Part shown: positions 32,709-41,780 of the stretch, piece by piece | Layout: every line of letters begins with the position of its first letter | Position numbering within the stretch: the stretch's first letter is position 1 | NCBI GenBank assembly: GCA_022820825.1 | Contig: JAJEEU010000065.1 | Location: forward strand, 1 to 64,000 | Reading direction: 5' to 3' | DNA: 64,000 bases | Source of the DNA: Vicinamibacteria bacterium | GTDB taxonomy: Bacteria; Acidobacteriota; Vicinamibacteria; Vicinamibacterales; UBA8438 | The notes under the pieces: generated by a model | Seen by the model: the letters and a program-made list of their open reading frames with translations, nothing else | What the model was told of the DNA's origin: nothing | Database searches by the model: none | Translations under genes and position numbers: made by a program

Positions 32709-35700
32709 TCAGTCCTTCGTGATGGTCCGGTCGAGGTTCAGAACCATGCTCGCCACCATCGTGTACGAGGCGAGCTCCGCGATGTCCAGCGTCTCGTCGC
32801 GCGCGGACTCGCCCACGTTGGCGAGCTCGAGCGCCGCCGCCCGATCCGCCTGGTAGCGCTCCAGGTAGTCGTGGAAGCCGCCGGTCAGGATCTCCTGCAC
32901 GTCCGCTCGCGGCCGGTGCGCGGTCGCCAGGCGGTAGGCGAATGCAACGCGTTCATCCGGCGTGGCGCCGCCCTCGGTCATCATGCGCTCCGCCAGGTGG
33001 CGCGCCGCCTCGACGTAGGTGACGTCGTTCATCAGGTTCAGGGCCTGCAGCGGCGTATTGGTGCGCGTCTGGCGGACGATGCACGTCTCGCGCGTCGACG
33101 AGTCGAACGCCAGCATCGACGGCGGCGCCAGCGTGCGCTTCCAGTAGGTGTACAGGCTGCGGCGGTACAGGTCGTCGCCCTGCGACTGGACGTAGTCCTG
33201 GCTGGCCTGGTCCCACAGGCCCTCCGGCTGGTACGGCTTGACCGACGGCCCGCCGACTTGCTCCACGAGCAGCCCGGAGACCGACAGCGCCTGGTCGCGG
33301 ATGGTCTGGGCCGGCAGGCGCAGGCGCGGGCCGCGCGCCAGCAGGCGGTTCTCGGGGTCCTGCTCCAGCAGCTCCGGCGTCACCGCGGACGCCTGCCGGT
33401 AGGTGGCGCTCGTCACGATCATCCGCTGCAGCGCCTTCACGTCCCAGCCGGAATCGATGAAGCTCGTCGCCAGCCAGTCCAGCAGCTCCGGATGGCTCGG
33501 GAACTCCCCCTGCAGGCCGAAGTTCTCGGCCGTCTTGACGATGCCGGTCCCGAACAGCATCTGCCAGAAGCGGTTCACCGTGACCCGCGCGGTGAGCGGG
33601 TGCTCGGGATCGACCAGCCAGCGGGCGAACGCCAGGCGGTTTCCCTCCTCGTCGTCGGGCAGCGGCGGCAGCACCGCCGGCACGCCGGGCTCCACCCGCT
33701 CGCCGGGGGCGTCGTACGCGCCGCGGTCGAGCAGGAACGTCTCGCGCCGCGGCTCCATCTCCTCCATCACCATGACGGTGGGGAAGCTGTCCCACAGCGC
33801 CACGCGCTCGCGCTCCAGCTCGCCGACCTGGCGCCACGCCGCCTGGATCTCCCGCGGCGCGTACTGGTCGAGGAAGCTCAGCCGGAGCTTCTCGGACTGC
33901 CCGGCGGTCCGGCTCTCCGGCTCGATCGCCGCGATCTCGTCCAGCGACTCGGCGGTCGCCACGGCGGCCGCCTCCGCCGCCGTGAGGACGTCCGTGTAGA
34001 CGCGCACGTCATCGATGAGGCCCTGGAAGCGGGCAGCCGACCCGGTGGCGCCGGACTCCTCGGAAGGCGGGCCGCTGGCGCCGATGCGCAGCGGTTCCTC
34101 GGTCCGCATCGGGTTGTTGATGCCGTCGGCCAGCGTCAGGAACTCCCGCGGCTCGCCGTCGACGTAGATGCGGAAGCCGGACGGAATGCGCTTGCCGTCG
34201 TAGGTCGCGACCACGTGCCGCCATGCGTTGAGCGGCAACGCGTCACGCGTTTCCACCCGCAACGCGTCGTCGGCAAAGCGCTGCGACAGGTTGACCCGCA
34301 GCTTGCCGTCCACGAGGTACAGCCCCCAGCCGCGCTCGCCCTGGTCGCCGGCATAGGCCCGCGAGAGAATCACGCCGTCGGCCGCGGCGGGGTAGATCCA
34401 CGCCGCCAGGGTGAACGCGTCCTCGTAGGTGAAGTTGGCGACGTCGCCCGCGTCGACGAAGCGCTGCCCGTCGAAGCTGAGCGCCTCGCCGACCCGCCCG
34501 GGGACGAAGTGCGGCTGTCCGTCCTGCAGCGTGACGGCGACGGGGAACGTCAGCGGCTCCGGCTCCTCGCGGGGCGCCCGGACCCCGGCGGTGACCGGGG
34601 GCGAGACGACGATCGGCTCGCCGGTGTAGATGCCCGCGATGTCGCCGTCCAGCGGGTGATGCACCATGAGCTTGTCGCGCAGCACCCAGTCGACGCGCCC
34701 GGCCGCCGGCAGCGAGGCTTCCCACTCCCGCTGCAGGGCCTCCGCCTCCGGCTCGAGCACCGCAAACGCTTCCCGCGCCGCGTCGAGCTTCTCGTCGAAC
34801 TCCGCCAACGCGGCGAACTGCGCGTCGGTGGGGGCCGTGATCATCGGCGGCGAATTGCCGTACTTGAACGCCTTGCCGCGCTCGGGGACGTTGTTGAAGT
34901 GGGCGAAGACCTCGTAGAACTCCTGCTGCGAGATCGGGTCGAACTTGTGGTCGTGGCAGCGCGCGCAGCCGAGGGTCAGGCCGAGCCAGACCGTCCCGGT
35001 GGTCGACACGCGGTCGACCACGTTCTCCACCAGGAACTCCTCGGGGATGACGCCGCCCTCGCCGTTCTGGCTGTGGTTGCGGTTGAAGGCCGAGGCGATG
35101 CGCTGGTCGAGCGTCGCGCCGGGCAGCATGTCGCCGGCGAGCTGCTCGATGGTGAACTGGTCGAACGGCATGTTGGCGTTGTAGGCGTCGATGACCCAGT
35201 CGCGGTAGCGCCACATCGACCGCTCGGCGTCGGTCTGATAGCCGCTGGAGTCGGCGTAGCGCGCGCCGTCCAGCCACTCCACCGCCATCCGCTCGCCGTA
35301 GGCCGTGGTGGCCAGCAGGCGGTCGACCGCCTCTTCGTAGGCATCCGGCGAATCGTCGTTCAGGAAGGCGGCGATCTCGCCCGGCGACGGCGGCAGGCCG
35401 GTCAGGTCGAGCGTCACGCGCCGCAGCAGCGTCGTGCGGTCGGCCTCCTCCGCGGGGGGCACCCCGTCGGCTTCGAGGCGGGCCAGCACGAAGCGGTCGA
35501 TCGGGTTGCGGACCCAGTCGCCGTCGGCGACCGGCGGCAGCAGCGGACGCTCGGGCGGGATGAACGCCCAGTGCGCCTGCCACTCCGCCCCCTGGTTGAT
35601 CCAGAGGCGGAGGGTCTCGATCTCCGCGTCCGTCAGCCGGTCGTCTTCCAGACCCGGCATCACCGGGCTCTCGAAGCCGCGCCGGTAGGGCATCCGCCGC

Positions 35701-36350
35701 GTGAGGTCGCTGGCGGTGACCCGGTGAATCAGCAGGCTGTCCCCGGCGTTGCCGGCGACGATGACCGGACCGCCGAACTCACCGCGGTCGGCGAACGGCC
35801 CTTCCTGCACGTCCAGCCGCAGCCCGCGCTGGCGCGACGCCTCATCCGGCCCGTGGCACGTGAAGCAGTTCTCGGAAAGGATCGGCCGCACCTCGCGCGC
35901 GAAGTCGACCACGCGCTCGGCGGCCTGTGGCGCATCGGCTGCCGCGGTGCGCACGTCGCCCCAGTGGGCGCCCCCGTCGATCCAGCGCCGCACGGCGTCG
36001 ATCTGCGCGTCGGACAGCGAGCGTCCGGAGGATGCCGGCGGCATCCGCGCCACCGGATCCCCACTGGTCAGCCGCTGGAACAGCGGGCTCGCGTCCGCGT
36101 CGCCGGGCACGACGACAGTCCCGATGAAGTCTTCCGTGTCCAGCCGCAGATCGCCCTGGCGCGCGACCTCGTTAGGGCCGTGGCACGCCAGGCACGATTC
36201 CGCGAGGATGGGCCGGATGTCGCGGTTGAACTCGAGCGGCTGGGCGGGGCCTTGCGCAGGCGCGGCGCGGACGGCGCCGGACAGATACGCGCCTGTCACG
36301 ACGGCGAGTACGGCGAACGGAGCGAGAGCGCGACGCAGCGTGTACCTCAT
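32709..36350 (-). CDS. PSCyt / DUF1549 / LamG / DUF1553 multidomain cytochrome-like protein
   Basis: A 1213-residue exported protein. After a signal peptide come two tandem PSCyt1-type haem domains (CLACHGPNE and CFTCHGPDEASRQRGLRLD), then DUF1549 (DRFVLARLEADGVPP...VTLDLTGLPPSPGEI, with an internal CARCHDHKFDP), a LamG/concanavalin-like domain around 600-790 (FTLAAWIYPAAADG...RFQGLIDDVRVYTDVLTAAEA) and DUF1553 at the C-terminus (PLTARVTVNRFWQMLFGTGIV, PSHPELLDWLATSF). The three CxxCH motifs predict haem attachment. The double PSCyt1 is less common than a single one. ATG chosen with GGAGGGG upstream. Likely a polysaccharide-binding redox protein, by inference. Confidence 0.9.
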   Translation of the reverse strand: MRYTLRRALAPFAVLAVVTGAYLSGAVRAAPAQGPAQPLEFNRDIRPILAESCLACHGPNEVARQGDLRLDTEDFIGTVVVPGDADASPLFQRLTSGDPVARMPPASSGRSLSDAQIDAVRRWIDGGAHWGDVRTAAADAPQAAERVVDFAREVRPILSENCFTCHGPDEASRQRGLRLDVQEGPFADRGEFGGPVIVAGNAGDSLLIHRVTASDLTRRMPYRRGFESPVMPGLEDDRLTDAEIETLRLWINQGAEWQAHWAFIPPERPLLPPVADGDWVRNPIDRFVLARLEADGVPPAEEADRTTLLRRVTLDLTGLPPSPGEIAAFLNDDSPDAYEEAVDRLLATTAYGERMAVEWLDGARYADSSGYQTDAERSMWRYRDWVIDAYNANMPFDQFTIEQLAGDMLPGATLDQRIASAFNRNHSQNGEGGVIPEEFLVENVVDRVSTTGTVWLGLTLGCARCHDHKFDPISQQEFYEVFAHFNNVPERGKAFKYGNSPPMITAPTDAQFAALAEFDEKLDAAREAFAVLEPEAEALQREWEASLPAAGRVDWVLRDKLMVHHPLDGDIAGIYTGEPIVVSPPVTAGVRAPREEPEPLTFPVAVTLQDGQPHFVPGRVGEALSFDGQRFVDAGDVANFTYEDAFTLAAWIYPAAADGVILSRAYAGDQGERGWGLYLVDGKLRVNLSQRFADDALRVETRDALPLNAWRHVVATYDGKRIPSGFRIYVDGEPREFLTLADGINNPMRTEEPLRIGASGPPSEESGATGSAARFQGLIDDVRVYTDVLTAAEAAAVATAESLDEIAAIEPESRTAGQSEKLRLSFLDQYAPREIQAAWRQVGELERERVALWDSFPTVMVMEEMEPRRETFLLDRGAYDAPGERVEPGVPAVLPPLPDDEEGNRLAFARWLVDPEHPLTARVTVNRFWQMLFGTGIVKTAENFGLQGEFPSHPELLDWLATSFIDSGWDVKALQRMIVTSATYRQASAVTPELLEQDPENRLLARGPRLRLPAQTIRDQALSVSGLLVEQVGGPSVKPYQPEGLWDQASQDYVQSQGDDLYRRSLYTYWKRTLAPPSMLAFDSSTRETCIVRQTRTNTPLQALNLMNDVTYVEAARHLAERMMTEGGATPDERVAFAYRLATAHRPRADVQEILTGGFHDYLERYQADRAAALELANVGESARDETLDIAELASYTMVASMVLNLDRTITKD

Positions 36351-36440
36351 GGCACGCCCCTCCACCGTGCATCGTAGGCGCGGCGCCCATGTCAAGCAAG
36401 CCCTTTGTGCGGGGAATAGCCAGGGCGCGCGGCCAGATGG

Positions 36441-36449
36441 TGCCATAAT
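36441..36449 (+). promoter_or_regulatory. Extended -10 (TGCCATAAT) before the PQQ dehydrogenase
   Basis: TGC followed by CATAAT forms an extended -10 (five of six for the hexamer) 31 bases before the start codon, with GGAGGG at the normal ribosome-site position. The 130-base divergent gap has no obvious -35 for it. Confidence 0.4.
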
Positions 36450-36480
36450 CGGCTCGCAGGCTCGACACACTGGAGGGTTG

Positions 36481-38247
36481 ATGCGCGGACCCGGCCGGCT
36501 TGCGTGGAGCGCCCGTGCGGCGGCGCTCGCGTTGATCATCGTCACGGCGCCCCAGGCGGCCCGGGCGCAGACCGCGCGGATCGAGCCGGTCACCGACGCG
36601 GAGCTGCGGAACCCGTCGCCGGACGAGTGGCTGATGTGGCGCCGCACTCTGAATGGCTGGGGCTACAGCCCGCTCGACCAGATCGACCGCGACAACGTCG
36701 ATCAGCTCCGGCTGGTCTGGTCGCGCGCGCTCGGGCCGGGCCGCGAGGAGGGCACCCCGCTCGTGCGCGGCGGCGTCATGTACATGCCGAACCCGCGCGA
36801 CGTCATCCAGGCCATCGACGCGGTGACCGGCGACCTGCTCTGGCAGCACAACCGCAACCGGCCGGACGACCTGGCCGACTACATGATCGGCACGGTCATC
36901 GACGTCAACCGCAACATCGCCATCCACGGCAAGCTGATCATCGACACCAGCATGGACGATTACATCTTCGCCCTGCACGCCGAGACAGGCGAGATGGTCT
37001 GGGAGACGGAGGTTCTCGATTACAAGGTGAACCCGGCCAACCAGACTTCGGGGCCGATCATCGCCAACGGAAAGGTGATCTCGGGCCGGAGCTGCGATCC
37101 GCGCGGCGGACCGCACGCCTGCGTCGTCACGGCGCACGACCCGGCGACCGGCGCGGAGCTGTGGCGGACGCGGCTGATCCCCGCCCCCGGCGAGCCTGGG
37201 GACGAAACGTGGGGCGACGTGCCGTTCGAGGAGCGTGGTCATGTCGGCGCGTGGATGGTGCCGAGCTTCGATCCGGCGCTCAACCTGGTCTACGTCGGCA
37301 CTTCGGTAACGTCGCCCGCGCCGAAGTTCCTGGTCGGCGGGACCGACAAGACGCACCTGTACCACAACTCGACCCTGGCGCTCGACGCGGACACGGGCGA
37401 GATCGTCTGGTACTACCAGCACCTGAACGACAGTTGGGACCTCGACCACCCGTTCGAGCGGCTGCTCGTGGACACGCCGGTGCGGCCGGACCCCGGGGCG
37501 GTGAGCTGGATCAACCCGCGTCTGCCGCCGGGGGAGGAGCGCCGGGTATTGACGGGCATTCCGGGCAAGACCGGCGTCGTCTACACGCTTGACCGCGCGA
37601 CCGGGGAGTTTCTGTGGGCCACGCCCACCATCACGCAGAACGTCATCAGCGGCATCGACGGGGCGACGGGGGCGGTGTCGGAGAACACGGAGCTCGTCTT
37701 CACCGCGTATGGCCAGACCGTGCTGGCCTGCCCCCACGCCAGCGGCGGCAAGGACTGGGAGGCCGGCGCGTACAGCCCGCTGACCAACACGATGTACATG
37801 CCGCTGCGGAACGTCTGCGCGCGGATGCAGGTTCGGACCGTGGAGGACGGCGACGAGGCCAACCGCCTGTACACCCTCGCCTGGCGCAGCCAGCTCGCGC
37901 CGGGAACGGACCAGGTCGGCGCCGTGCACGCAATCTCCGCGGAGACGGGGGAGACTGTCTGGAAGCACGAGCAGCGGTCCGCCACGATGTCACTCGCCGC
38001 CACCGCCGGCGGACTCGTCTTCGGCGGCGACGTCAACGGCCGCTTCCGGGCGTTCGACCACGAAACCGGAGCGATCCTGTGGGAGATCAACCTCGGCTCA
38101 CCCGTCTCCGGCTTCCCGATCACCTACGCAGTGGACGGCCGCCAATACGTAGCCGTCAGCGCCGGCTACGGCCGCTTCCTCGAGCTGACCCCCGAGCTCC
38201 GCCCCAGCTTCGGCAACAACCTGTTCGTGTTTGCGCTGCCGGACTGA
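36481..38247 (+). CDS. PQQ-dependent alcohol-type dehydrogenase
   Basis: A 588-residue exported quinoprotein with an eight-bladed propeller. Signal peptide ends ...APQAARA. The start DEWLMWRRTLNGWGYSPLDQIDRDNVDQLRLVW is the diagnostic PQQ-ADH opening, and tryptophan-docking repeats (A-x-D-A-x-T-G-E-x-x-W) recur, as in ALDADTGEIVWYYQH and HAISAETGETVWKHE. The C-terminal cytochrome domain of type II enzymes is absent, so electrons must pass to a separate carrier. The vicinal Cys-Cys of methanol dehydrogenases is not seen; SCDPRGGPHACV may form another disulfide. Divergent from the DUF1553 operon. Substrate unknown. Confidence 0.9.
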   Translation: MRGPGRLAWSARAAALALIIVTAPQAARAQTARIEPVTDAELRNPSPDEWLMWRRTLNGWGYSPLDQIDRDNVDQLRLVWSRALGPGREEGTPLVRGGVMYMPNPRDVIQAIDAVTGDLLWQHNRNRPDDLADYMIGTVIDVNRNIAIHGKLIIDTSMDDYIFALHAETGEMVWETEVLDYKVNPANQTSGPIIANGKVISGRSCDPRGGPHACVVTAHDPATGAELWRTRLIPAPGEPGDETWGDVPFEERGHVGAWMVPSFDPALNLVYVGTSVTSPAPKFLVGGTDKTHLYHNSTLALDADTGEIVWYYQHLNDSWDLDHPFERLLVDTPVRPDPGAVSWINPRLPPGEERRVLTGIPGKTGVVYTLDRATGEFLWATPTITQNVISGIDGATGAVSENTELVFTAYGQTVLACPHASGGKDWEAGAYSPLTNTMYMPLRNVCARMQVRTVEDGDEANRLYTLAWRSQLAPGTDQVGAVHAISAETGETVWKHEQRSATMSLAATAGGLVFGGDVNGRFRAFDHETGAILWEINLGSPVSGFPITYAVDGRQYVAVSAGYGRFLELTPELRPSFGNNLFVFALPD

Positions 38248-38258
38248 CGGAGGCCGGC

Positions 38259-39080
38259 ATGATCTCACATCGAGAAATTGAGAAGGCGCGCGACGAAGTC
38301 CTTGACCGGGCGATCTCCTATTTCGCCGAGTTGCCCGACGTGGTCGGGGTATGGCTAGGTGGATCACTGCCCGCCGGTTCGTCTGATGCCTACTCCGATA
38401 TCGATCTCAAGGTGATTGCCCCACCGGATGAACAGGCCAGGCTGGTGGCTGCGCGCCTTGAGATGGGGGCGCACTGGGGCGAGCTGCTGTTCAACGAATG
38501 GCTGGACGAGGCGTTTCATTGCATCTACCACTTCAGGCCGTTCGTCAAGATGGATGTGTTCTACTTGAGCACGGAGATTTGGCAGCCTTCGCCATGGTTG
38601 AGGTTCCCCGCCAAGGTCTTCCTGGACCGCACGGGCGCCGTACGCGACGTGTTGGAACGATCGGCGACGCTGCCGTTCCCCGCTCCCGCGAGCCACGAAG
38701 TCAGCCGCGTGCTGAGCAAGGCGTTGGCAGGCATACACGAGGTTGTGCGCAGGATTCGGCGCGGTGAAGCGCTGTACGCCCAGGCGCTCCTGGGAGAGTT
38801 GCGGCACAACATGATCCGCCTGGACGATTGGATTCGTGGATTCGCCCCTTCACACCCCGCGGACCTGAAGCTGGAGCGACGGCTAACGGGTGACCTCGAG
38901 CCGGCGTTGAAGGCGTCCTATGTGGATCTCGACGCGCACGCCCTGGAGGCAGCAGCCGTCCGCCTCAGCGAGGTGCTGGTGCGGCAGATCCGGGAACTGC
39001 ACAGCGCCTACTCGCTGGCCAGGTCACTGGAGAATGATCTGTCGGCAGCCGAGGTCGTCAGGGGGCGGCAGGTGGCCTAG
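38259..39080 (+). CDS. Nucleotidyltransferase-domain protein
   Basis: A 273-residue cytosolic protein with a pol-beta-type nucleotidyltransferase motif GVWLGGSLPAGSSDAYSDIDLKVI (G-S-x-x-x-G, then S-D-x-D), carrying two metal-binding Asp. The third acidic strand is probably FVKMDVFYLS. The C-terminal half is helical (AGIHEVVRRIRRGEALYAQALLGELRHNMIRLDDWIRG), as in antibiotic adenylyltransferases. Aminoglycoside or lincosamide adenylylation is possible, but other substrates cannot be excluded. It lies 11 bases after the quinoprotein stop, with GGAGG overlapping that gap as ribosome site. Confidence 0.75.
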   Translation: MISHREIEKARDEVLDRAISYFAELPDVVGVWLGGSLPAGSSDAYSDIDLKVIAPPDEQARLVAARLEMGAHWGELLFNEWLDEAFHCIYHFRPFVKMDVFYLSTEIWQPSPWLRFPAKVFLDRTGAVRDVLERSATLPFPAPASHEVSRVLSKALAGIHEVVRRIRRGEALYAQALLGELRHNMIRLDDWIRGFAPSHPADLKLERRLTGDLEPALKASYVDLDAHALEAAAVRLSEVLVRQIRELHSAYSLARSLENDLSAAEVVRGRQVA

Positions 39081-39146
39081 AGGAGGAAGAGGCGCGACTG
39101 ATGATGACATGGGCCCAGCGCGAGTTCGGCTCGCTGCGCCCGTCGC

Positions 39147-39791
39147 TCAGTCGGCCTTGAATCCGGCGGCGCGGTGGCGCCCGTCGCAGAACGGCTTCGT
39201 CTCCGAGGCGCCGCAGCGGCAGAGCGCGCCCCGCGTGCCGGTCGTTTCGCTCGCGTCCGCACCGCATACGGTCACCGGACCATTGACGAGGATGGGGCCG
39301 TCGGGCGCGAACGACACGTCCAGCGCGGCGTCGTCGGACGTCCCGGCCGCCAACCGCGCCGGTACGTTGGTGGCCGCGTCCACGAACCCCGCGTCCCCGT
39401 GAGCGCCGTCGCAATACGGCTTGTTCGCCGAGGCGCCGCAGCGGCACAGGGCCACCCGCGTCTCCGCCTTCGTTTCGCCATCGGGTAGCCGGATGCACAG
39501 GCGCCCGTGCACGTACAGCGGGCCGTCCGGCGCGGGCCTTGCTTCGGTCCGCGCGGGCGGGGATTCCGCGGCGCCCGTGCGGCGCCGATAGTGCAGCGCT
39601 CCCGTGGGACAGCGGCGCACGACTTCGGCAACGGCGTCCGCCGGCGCTTGGCCGGGTGCTATCCAGGGGCGTCGCGCGGGGTCGAAGACCGCGGGCAGTC
39701 CCTTCACGCACGCCTCGACGTGAATGCAGCGGGCCGCGTCGTACTCGACGACGACCTCGTCGGCCTCGTACGTTCGGAGCTTCTTCTTCAT
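39147..39791 (-). CDS. Iron-sulfur protein: Fer4_19 plus two CDGSH domains
   Basis: A 214-residue protein of three iron-sulfur modules. The first (VVEYDAARCIHVEACVKGLPAVFD...VVRRCPTGALHY) is the divergent mono-cluster 4Fe-4S domain. Two CDGSH zinc-finger-like 2Fe-2S domains follow: CRCGASANKPYCDGAH and CRCGASETKPFCDGRH, each with the C-x-C-x2-(S/T)-x3-P-x-C-D-G-(S/A/T)-H pattern and all three Cys plus the His ligand. Proteins of this layout are thought to store or pass electrons or Fe-S clusters. ATG chosen where the MKKKLRTYEADEV start of the family begins. Convergent with the nucleotidyltransferase gene. Confidence 0.92.
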   Translation of the reverse strand: MKKKLRTYEADEVVVEYDAARCIHVEACVKGLPAVFDPARRPWIAPGQAPADAVAEVVRRCPTGALHYRRRTGAAESPPARTEARPAPDGPLYVHGRLCIRLPDGETKAETRVALCRCGASANKPYCDGAHGDAGFVDAATNVPARLAAGTSDDAALDVSFAPDGPILVNGPVTVCGADASETTGTRGALCRCGASETKPFCDGRHRAAGFKAD

Positions 39792-39858
39792 CGTTCCCAA
39801 CCACCTCCCGTCCGCACGGCGCCCGCCGGCCTGCCATCGCACTAGCCGATGATTCGGG

Positions 39859-40269
39859 TCAGGTGAACGGATTCTGCACGGTCACACCAGCGAAGTTCAT
39901 GCCTGGCTGCAAGTCCTCGGAAAGCACCACCGGACAGTTCCCGATACGGGCGGCTTCGACGATCGCGGCATCCCAGTAAGAAACCTGCCAGCGTGCGGCG
40001 GTGGCGAGCGCCTGCTGCACGAGCGGCGCCGTCGTTTCGATCACGCGAAAGCGCAGCCATGACTCGATGAGGCTCACGGCGGAGTCGTGGGCGAGAGGGT
40101 CGGCCTTCGTCGGCCGCGTCGCCTGCACATAGAACTCCTGCAGCACCTGCGCCGACAGCACGACGTCGTCCCGGTCCAGGATCGACAGGGCCGTCGCATG
40201 CTTGTCCGCTTCGTCGCGGGCGGTGCTCACGCAGTACAAGAGCACGTTGGTGTCAACGAAGGCCGCCAC
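39859..40269 (-). CDS. vapC: VapC-type PIN-domain toxin
   Basis: A 136-residue PIN protein. AAFVDTNVLLYCVST gives the first Asp, VVLSAQVLQEFYVQAT the conserved Glu, VSYWDAAIVEAARIGNCPVVLSEDLQPG the last two acidic positions. This spacing is that of VapC ribonucleases. The GTG was chosen because GAGGAGG lies just upstream and the beta strand begins at once; longer in-frame starts would add a basic tail inside the antitoxin gene. It overlaps the antitoxin by 17 bases. Confidence 0.87.
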   Translation of the reverse strand: MAAFVDTNVLLYCVSTARDEADKHATALSILDRDDVVLSAQVLQEFYVQATRPTKADPLAHDSAVSLIESWLRFRVIETTAPLVQQALATAARWQVSYWDAAIVEAARIGNCPVVLSEDLQPGMNFAGVTVQNPFT

Positions 40270-40495
40270 GGCGGTGAGCCTCCTCGCGCGGCAGCCGGTC
40301 TCCGGCGCGGAACCTGTCAATGTCGCGCAACGTGTCGTCCTGGAGACGCTTGCGCCGGTCGAACTCGGTTTCCTCGCCCGCCCAGCGGATCAGAAACTCG
40401 CGGACAGCGGCCGACACCGAGACGCCGCGTTCCGCCGCCCTGATGCGCGCGGATCGATGCACGTCGTCGTCCACCGAGACTGTGATATTTTTCAT
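40253..40495 (-). CDS. vapB: Ribbon-helix-helix antitoxin (VapB-type)
   Basis: An 80-residue protein opening MKNITVSVDDDVHRSARIRAAERGVSVSAAVREFLIRWAG. The strand ITVSVD and two helices are a ribbon-helix-helix domain. The C-terminal half is highly charged (ETEFDRRKRLQDDTLRDIDRFRAGDRLPREE) and would contact the toxin. An alternative GTG lies two codons upstream. It overlaps the toxin gene by 17 bases, the same length as the overlap in the VapBC pair near 43.6 kb. It is divergent from an outer-membrane protein gene. Confidence 0.83.
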   Translation of the reverse strand: MKNITVSVDDDVHRSARIRAAERGVSVSAAVREFLIRWAGEETEFDRRKRLQDDTLRDIDRFRAGDRLPREEAHRRGGLR

Positions 40496-40624
40496 ATCCA
40501 CAGTTTCACATATCGAGACATCCTGTTCAATCGCCTATGCTGAACGCACGATGCGAGGTCTGATTCTGGTAGCGTTCGGCGCTGGCGACCAGGATCGATG
40601 CGGTTCAGGGCAGTGAGGTTTCGG

Positions 40625-41389
40625 ATGCGACGGAACGGCTTGTTCGGTGGTCGGACGACAGGGTACGGACGGACGCTGCTCGCGCTGTGCGTGCTGGTGC
40701 TCTCCGGCGCGCGGTACGCGGGCGCGCAGGAAGGGCTGTACGCTGGAGTCGCGGCCGGGTGGGACCGGGCAAGCGCCGACTACACCAAGGGGATCGGCCT
40801 CGACGTGCCGCCCGCGAGCTACGAGACGGCGACGAATGACGCGACGGGCGGGTTCGGCACGGTGCGGGCATCGCTGGGCTACCGTACCTTCGTTGCCGGC
40901 CGGGCGTACGTCTCGGGGGAGTTCGAGGCGGCGTTCCACGGAGGCAGCGGCCCGGCGGGCTACCTGCGGGAGGGCACCGGCGTTGGGGACCGAGACGTGT
41001 GGCCGGGTCCCTGGAGCGTCGAGAAGAACCGCGGATTCGGCGCGAACGCCCGGTTGGGGTACGCGCCGGGCGGGCTGCTGGGCGAAGGCGGATCGGTCTA
41101 TTTCGTCACAGGCGTCCACTGGTTGGGAGCGACCGTGCGACGCGGCACCGACATCGGCGGGGAGTCCGTCCGGGTCGTGGCCGATCACACGTTGCGGCCG
41201 TGGGTTGCCGGGGCCGGCGTGGAGTGGGGGAGCCTGGCGAACCGGGTCGGGCTGGAGGTCCGGTACTCCGCGGCCGAGTTGGAGTTCCGCACCGGAGGGG
41301 ACGGGTCGGCGTTCGGGATGCCGCGCATCGACCACACGTTCGGCCTGCGCGAGGTCGGCGTCCAGGTCGGCTACACCCGCTCGTTCTGA
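40625..41389 (+). CDS. Outer-membrane beta-barrel protein
   Basis: A 254-residue protein with a signal peptide (TLLALCVLVLSGARYAGAQ) and small-barrel features: EGLYAGVAAGWDRASADY, alternating strands, and the C-terminal FGLREVGVQVGYTRSF ending in Phe, which is the BAM signature. Similar in style to OmpA/OmpW-like PF13505 barrels. The ATG was preferred to one nine codons upstream because GTGAGG precedes it. Role not determined. Confidence 0.76.
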   Translation: MRRNGLFGGRTTGYGRTLLALCVLVLSGARYAGAQEGLYAGVAAGWDRASADYTKGIGLDVPPASYETATNDATGGFGTVRASLGYRTFVAGRAYVSGEFEAAFHGGSGPAGYLREGTGVGDRDVWPGPWSVEKNRGFGANARLGYAPGGLLGEGGSVYFVTGVHWLGATVRRGTDIGGESVRVVADHTLRPWVAGAGVEWGSLANRVGLEVRYSAAELEFRTGGDGSAFGMPRIDHTFGLREVGVQVGYTRSF

Positions 41390-41413
41390 CGAGAACGCCC
41401 GCCGCCGGGAGGG

Positions 41414-41581
41414 CTATTTCCTGCCAAAGACCACGTAGACGTACAGCACAATCAGGCCGCCAACCGCCACAACGCCGATGTTGCCGTACATGGGGTTGAC
41501 TTGCAGCCCCAGGAACAGGGCGAACGAGAACGCCAGATACAGGCCGATGATGGCGGCGGCGTGGGCGAGGATCTTTCGCAT
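41414..41581 (-). CDS. 55-residue two-helix membrane protein
   Basis: A small frame encoding two membrane helices, HAAAIIGLYLAFSFALFLGL and NIGVVAVGGLIVLYVYVVF, joined by a short loop (QVNPMYG) and ending GRK. The initial MRK and final GRK give positive ends, which would place both termini in the cytoplasm. Codon choice (GCC, CTG, ATC) matches the neighbouring genes. I know no family. It is divergent from pyruvate kinase and convergent with the outer-membrane protein. Being short it is easily missed; the hydrophobic pattern argues it is real. Confidence 0.58.
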   Translation of the reverse strand: MRKILAHAAAIIGLYLAFSFALFLGLQVNPMYGNIGVVAVGGLIVLYVYVVFGRK

Positions 41582-41780
41582 CGCCGCGCGTCACCGGGCG
41601 CCTTGCGACGCCTTCGCTGCCTCGAAGCTGTCAGCGACGTCCAGAGCGCGCATCTCCTGACGATAGCGGACGACCGCGGGGTTGCCAAGCCTGCCGGCGT
41701 AGCGCCGCAAACGACGGTTTCCGGGCTATATTCGCACCGGGGTCGATCGCGGCGTCGCGGCGCGGAAGGACAGGTTGGGC

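Noticed and set aside
32238-36377. Long open frame of about 1380 codons on the plus strand
   Set aside because: It is antisense to the DUF1501 and PSCyt/DUF1553 genes and has no recognisable domain; the composition is that of a complementary-frame artefact.
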